From contig JAVBQU010000170.1 in NCBI GenBank assembly GCA_031548675.1, positions 1 to 9,482 of the forward strand: a DNA stretch of 9,482 bases. The letters are read 5' to 3'. The DNA comes from JAVBQU01 sp031548675 (lineage in GTDB: Bacteria > Bacteroidota > Bacteroidia > Bacteroidales > P3). The notes under the pieces were generated by a model, which saw only the letters and a program-made list of their open reading frames with translations, ran no database searches and was not told where the DNA came from. Below are positions 7,343 to 9,482 of this stretch, one piece after another. The translations under genes and the position numbers were made by a program. Position 1 is the stretch's first letter. The number at the start of each line of letters is the position of its first letter.

Positions 7343-7350
7343 TATATTTG
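7343..7350 (+). promoter_or_regulatory. Second TAnnTTTG box, possible proximal promoter
   Basis: TATATTTG at 7343-7350 also fits TAnnTTTG exactly. The matching -33 position holds only a T-run (7321-7325) without the final G, and the leader would be very short (about 13 nt). It is weaker than the distal candidate; either or both may be used. Confidence 0.3.
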
Positions 7351-7369
7351 AATTTATTAAAATAAACTT

Positions 7370-8011
7370 ATGAAGCATTTAATTTTCATTATAGGCATAT
7401 TATTAAGTTCCCTTTCTTATAGCAAGGGAACAGGAAAAATAGCATTTTACGAATTTAACCTTTCATTGAATTCTACTACAACCGGATTCTATAACGCAGA
7501 AAGCAGATTAGGCTTTGGGGCAGGGATCAATTATGCATTTCAGCCTAGCGAAGCAATAAATATTCTATCTGGTATGGAATACAATCATACTTCTATTTTT
7601 AAAGCATATACAAATACCAAGCGTCCGGAACAAAAAGCAAGCCAAGTAACATATCATTTTAATAATATTTCCATTCCTCTGATTCTTCGCTATAATATGG
7701 CAAACTCTATCGCTTTTATCGAAGCAGGTATTTTTGTTGAAGCCGCATTTTATTCCAGAATGAAAGGAATTTACACAACTTATAATACTCACGGAAGTGA
7801 AGATACCAGTCGATATTCGGGCTACAAGCAAGCTCCCATTAAAAATATAAATTATGGACCCTCTTTAGGAATAGGTTTTAAGATTCCTGTTGCAAACCAA
7901 CATCATGTACTGATAAAATGTGACTATAAGCTAGGACTTCGTGATATAGATGTCTATAATAATAAAATATACAATTGCTACCTACGTCTCTCTTTTGGGT
8001 TTCGATTTTAA
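7370..8011 (+). CDS. Outer-membrane beta-barrel protein (PorT-like), 213 aa
   Basis: Residues 1-19 form a signal peptide (MKHLIFIIGILLSSLSYSKG, cleavage near SYS/KG). The mature part is a run of amphipathic strands typical of small eight-strand-type barrels of the PorT-like outer-membrane family in Bacteroidota: RLGFGAGINYAFQ, an IPLILRYNM strand at about 102-110, FIEAGIFVEAAF, YGPSLGIGFKI, and the closing YKLGLRDI followed by YLRLSFGFRF. The chain ends in Phe, as expected for a barrel recognised by the outer-membrane assembly machinery. Its ligand or role is unknown. It stands alone: a terminator-like palindrome and candidate promoters lie upstream, and the gene on its right is convergent. 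Direct copies of a hairpin repeat flank it (7017 and 8020). The ATG at 7370 is supported by the signal peptide. Confidence 0.85.
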   Translation: MKHLIFIIGILLSSLSYSKGTGKIAFYEFNLSLNSTTTGFYNAESRLGFGAGINYAFQPSEAINILSGMEYNHTSIFKAYTNTKRPEQKASQVTYHFNNISIPLILRYNMANSIAFIEAGIFVEAAFYSRMKGIYTTYNTHGSEDTSRYSGYKQAPIKNINYGPSLGIGFKIPVANQHHVLIKCDYKLGLRDIDVYNNKIYNCYLRLSFGFRF

Positions 8012-8019
8012 TATTATAA

Positions 8020-8056
8020 TCTCTGTTAGGATAAGGTCATGCCTCATCCTGTCTAT
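8020..8056. repeat. Dispersed hairpin repeat, copy 2
   Basis: A 37-nt segment (TCTCTGTTAGGATAAGG to CCTCATCCTGTCTAT) begins nine bases after the beta-barrel stop codon. The stem pairs 8028-8036 with 8042-8050 with one A-C mismatch around a TCATG loop. Its right arm and the following bases are identical to copy 1 at 7017-7052. The mismatch falls at a different stem position in the two copies, suggesting independent decay from a parent with the left arm AGGATGAGG. It could help end transcription of the upstream gene, but no U-tract follows. Confidence 0.7.
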
Positions 8057-8091
8057 CCTGTCAAGCTTTGCCTGTGGGTATAAACTGTTAT

Positions 8092-8204
8092 AAGGGAGCT
8101 GTTGTTTATGTGCATTTTACAAAAGTCCCCTTTAGGGGAACCGAAGCGTAGCGTAGCTCGGCGAAGCCATTTAGGGGTAAGACCGACTTTTAAACAGCTC
8201 CTTT
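8092..8204. repeat. Nested inverted-repeat element between convergent genes
   Basis: Outer arms 8092-8103 (AAGGGAGCTGTT) and 8193-8204 (AACAGCTCCTTT) pair over 12 bp with one G-T. Inner arms AAAAGTC (8121-8127) and GACTTTT (8185-8191) also pair exactly. Inside lies the self-complementary CCCC-TTTA-GGGG type motif at 8127-8138, the TTTAGGGG string again at 8171-8176 and just before, and a locally GC-rich stretch GAAGCGTAGCGTAGC that contrasts with the surrounding AT-rich DNA. The element fills the gap between the beta-barrel gene and rnr. It resembles a small interspersed palindromic or MITE-like repeat and may also separate the two converging transcripts. Confidence 0.65.
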
Positions 8205-8238
8205 TATTCTATATAATCAGGCACCATTCAAACAAAGT

Positions 8239-9482
8239 TTACACAAAAATAAAATCCATCCGTTTTTTCATCAAATCTACTTGATGCACTCGTATGCGGA
8301 CTTTATCGCCCAACTTGTATTCTTTGCCGTAACGTCGTCCGATTACACGGTAATTTTCTTCATCCAAATAATAAAAATCATCATCCATCGTACGCATCGA
8401 AACCATACCCTCGCATTTACTTTCGTTCAGCTCCACAAAAACGCCCCATTTGCTTACGCCCGATATTACGCCGTCAAATTCCTTTCCGATTCTATCAAAC
8501 AAATATTCAGCCTGTTTATATTTTACCGACATCCGTTCAGCTTCAGCTGCTTTTTTCTCCATTTCCGAAGCATGCTTACATTTAGCTTCATAGGCTTCTT
8601 GGTCAACCGAATTTTGATGATTCAAATAATGAGTAAGCAAGCGATGCACCATCATGTCGGGATAGCGACGTATGGGCGAAGTAAAATGCGTATAATAGGT
8701 AAAGCCCAAACCATAATGCCCTATATTATGTGTAGAATAAATGGCTTTCGACATAGTACGGATGGCAATAGTTTCTATCATGGTTTCTTCCCCTTTGCCC
8801 GAAATATCTTGGAAAAGCTGATTAAATGATTTGGCTAATTTGGTCTTACTGCCCGTTTGGATTTTATATCCCAGCTTAGCGACAAATTCGGCAAAGCTAT
8901 TCAATTTATCAGGGCTGGGTTCATCGTGGATACGATATACAAACGTCTTATGTTTATTATTTTCCCTTTGTTTACCTACAAATTCCGCCACCGATTTATT
9001 TGCCAAAAGCATAAATTCCTCTATCAGTTGATTTGATTCCTTATGTTCTTTTACATATACGCCGATAGGTTTAGCGTTTTCATCCAGTTTAAATTTTACT
9101 TCTACCGATTCGAAATTGATAGCTCCGTTTTTAAAACGTTTATCTCTCAACTTTTGAGCTAAGGCATTCATCGCCAAAATTTCATTTTGATATTCCCCCT
9201 CCCCTGCTTCTATAATGGTTTGCACCTCTTCATAATTAAATCTGCGGTTAGAGCAGATAATCGTTCTTCCAAACCAGCTATCTAACACTTCTGCCTTTGC
9301 GTTTAATTCGAATACCGCCGAATAACAAAGTTTCTCTTCATCCGGACGAAGCGAACAAATATGATTCGAAAGCCTTTCGGGCAGCATAGGAATGGTTCTA
9401 TCTACCAGATAAACCGAAGTAGCCCTTTCATAAGCCTCCTCATCCAAAGCCATGCCCGTTTCAATGTAATGAGTCACATCAG
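8239..9482 (-). CDS. rnr: Ribonuclease R, C-terminal part (5' end outside window)
   Basis: About 414 codons are visible, ending at TAA (8241-8239). The frame stays open to the window edge; the residues there read DVTHYIETG, matching the conserved ADVTHYV-type segment inside the RNB domain, so the GTG at 9477 is internal and not a start. Further family landmarks, numbered from that GTG: RATSVYLVDRTIPMLPERLS (19-38), CSLRPDE, WFGRTII, YTHFTSPIRRYPDMMVHRLL (262-281, the RNB signature), then an S1 RNA-binding domain from about 331 (GVISGVSKWGVFVEL). The protein ends soon after S1, without the long basic tail of the E. coli enzyme. RNase R is a processive 3'-5' exoribonuclease that degrades structured RNA, including mRNA fragments and defective rRNA. 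The catalytic Asp cluster (DxxxxxDDA) would lie off the window. The gene converges on the beta-barrel gene and is unrelated to the surface block. Confidence 0.95.
   Translation of the reverse strand, partial: DVTHYIETGMALDEEAYERATSVYLVDRTIPMLPERLSNHICSLRPDEEKLCYSAVFELNAKAEVLDSWFGRTIICSNRRFNYEEVQTIIEAGEGEYQNEILAMNALAQKLRDKRFKNGAINFESVEVKFKLDENAKPIGVYVKEHKESNQLIEEFMLLANKSVAEFVGKQRENNKHKTFVYRIHDEPSPDKLNSFAEFVAKLGYKIQTGSKTKLAKSFNQLFQDISGKGEETMIETIAIRTMSKAIYSTHNIGHYGLGFTYYTHFTSPIRRYPDMMVHRLLTHYLNHQNSVDQEAYEAKCKHASEMEKKAAEAERMSVKYKQAEYLFDRIGKEFDGVISGVSKWGVFVELNESKCEGMVSMRTMDDDFYYLDEENYRVIGRRYGKEYKLGDKVRIRVHQVDLMKKRMDFIFV

Larger units (their letters stand above)
6566..7369. other. 804-bp structured intergenic region without a convincing gene
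   Basis: No frame here has a signal peptide, a recognisable domain or coding-like composition. The longest + frame (6655-6897, 80 codons) begins inside a perfect inverted repeat and runs through a tandem duplication, so it looks like chance. The region instead contains, from left to right: a small stem 6598-6603/6609-6614 with a UUCGG-type loop, whose left arm can alternatively pair with 6619-6625; the 23-bp hairpin at 6645; the 41-nt tandem duplication at 6822; a dispersed hairpin repeat at 7017; the 44-nt palindrome at 7124; and candidate promoters from 7278. A non-coding RNA or remnants of small mobile elements are possible, but I cannot assign one. Confidence 0.6.

Noticed and set aside
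8102..8284. 60-codon + strand open frame
   Set aside because: It lies over the nested inverted repeat and runs into the end of rnr on the other strand; no family is recognisable.
8281..8829. 182-codon + strand open frame opposite rnr
   Set aside because: It is antisense to clearly conserved RNase R codons (RNB and S1 motifs) and its translation has no recognisable features.
9475..9477. GTG as start codon of the RNase R fragment
   Set aside because: The conserved RNB segment DVTHY spans it and the frame continues to the window edge; the true start is outside.

Overview
The window looks like chromosomal DNA of a member of the Bacteroidota. Four things point there: a type IX secretion (T9SS) type A C-terminal sorting domain; tandem PKD and PKD-like surface repeats; an OmpA-family protein with a carboxypeptidase-regulatory-like domain and a CxxxxxC pair in its OmpA module; and a promoter-like TAnnTTTG box with a poor Shine-Dalgarno context. 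The DNA is AT-rich. Genus cannot be fixed from the sequence alone.

Positions 1-6565 form a cell-surface block on the + strand. It holds, in order: the 3' end of a large repetitive surface protein (ends 247); a 751-aa PKD/PKD-like/Ig-like protein with a T9SS sorting tail (280-2535); a 615-aa secreted repeat protein without such a tail (2678-4525); and a 633-aa outer-membrane barrel/OmpA protein that should bind peptidoglycan (4664-6565). The first and third proteins share a related last domain. The second and third share a short motif just after the signal peptide. The first two genes are 32 bp apart. The last two are separated by a long imperfect hairpin built from 8-nt units. A reasonable inference is an envelope or adhesion locus: exported repeat proteins made together with an OmpA-type anchor.

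Positions 6566-7369 (804 bp) contain no convincing gene but much structure: a perfect 23-bp stem with a 5-nt loop, a 41-nt imperfect tandem duplication, one copy of a dispersed hairpin repeat, a perfect 44-nt palindrome that reads as a bidirectional terminator, and two candidate promoters for the next gene.

Positions 7370-8011 encode a 213-aa outer-membrane beta-barrel protein of the PorT-like type. The same approximately 37-nt hairpin repeat lies on each side of it in direct orientation. Between it and the convergent gene on the right is a nested inverted-repeat element (8092-8204).

Positions 8239-9482 on the - strand are the C-terminal part of ribonuclease R (RNB catalytic-domain region plus S1 domain); its N-terminus lies beyond the window. 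I found no CRISPR array, tRNA, rRNA, transposase or obvious defence gene. The most notable material is the intergenic repeat structure and the family relation among the surface proteins, not a clearly new enzymatic system.
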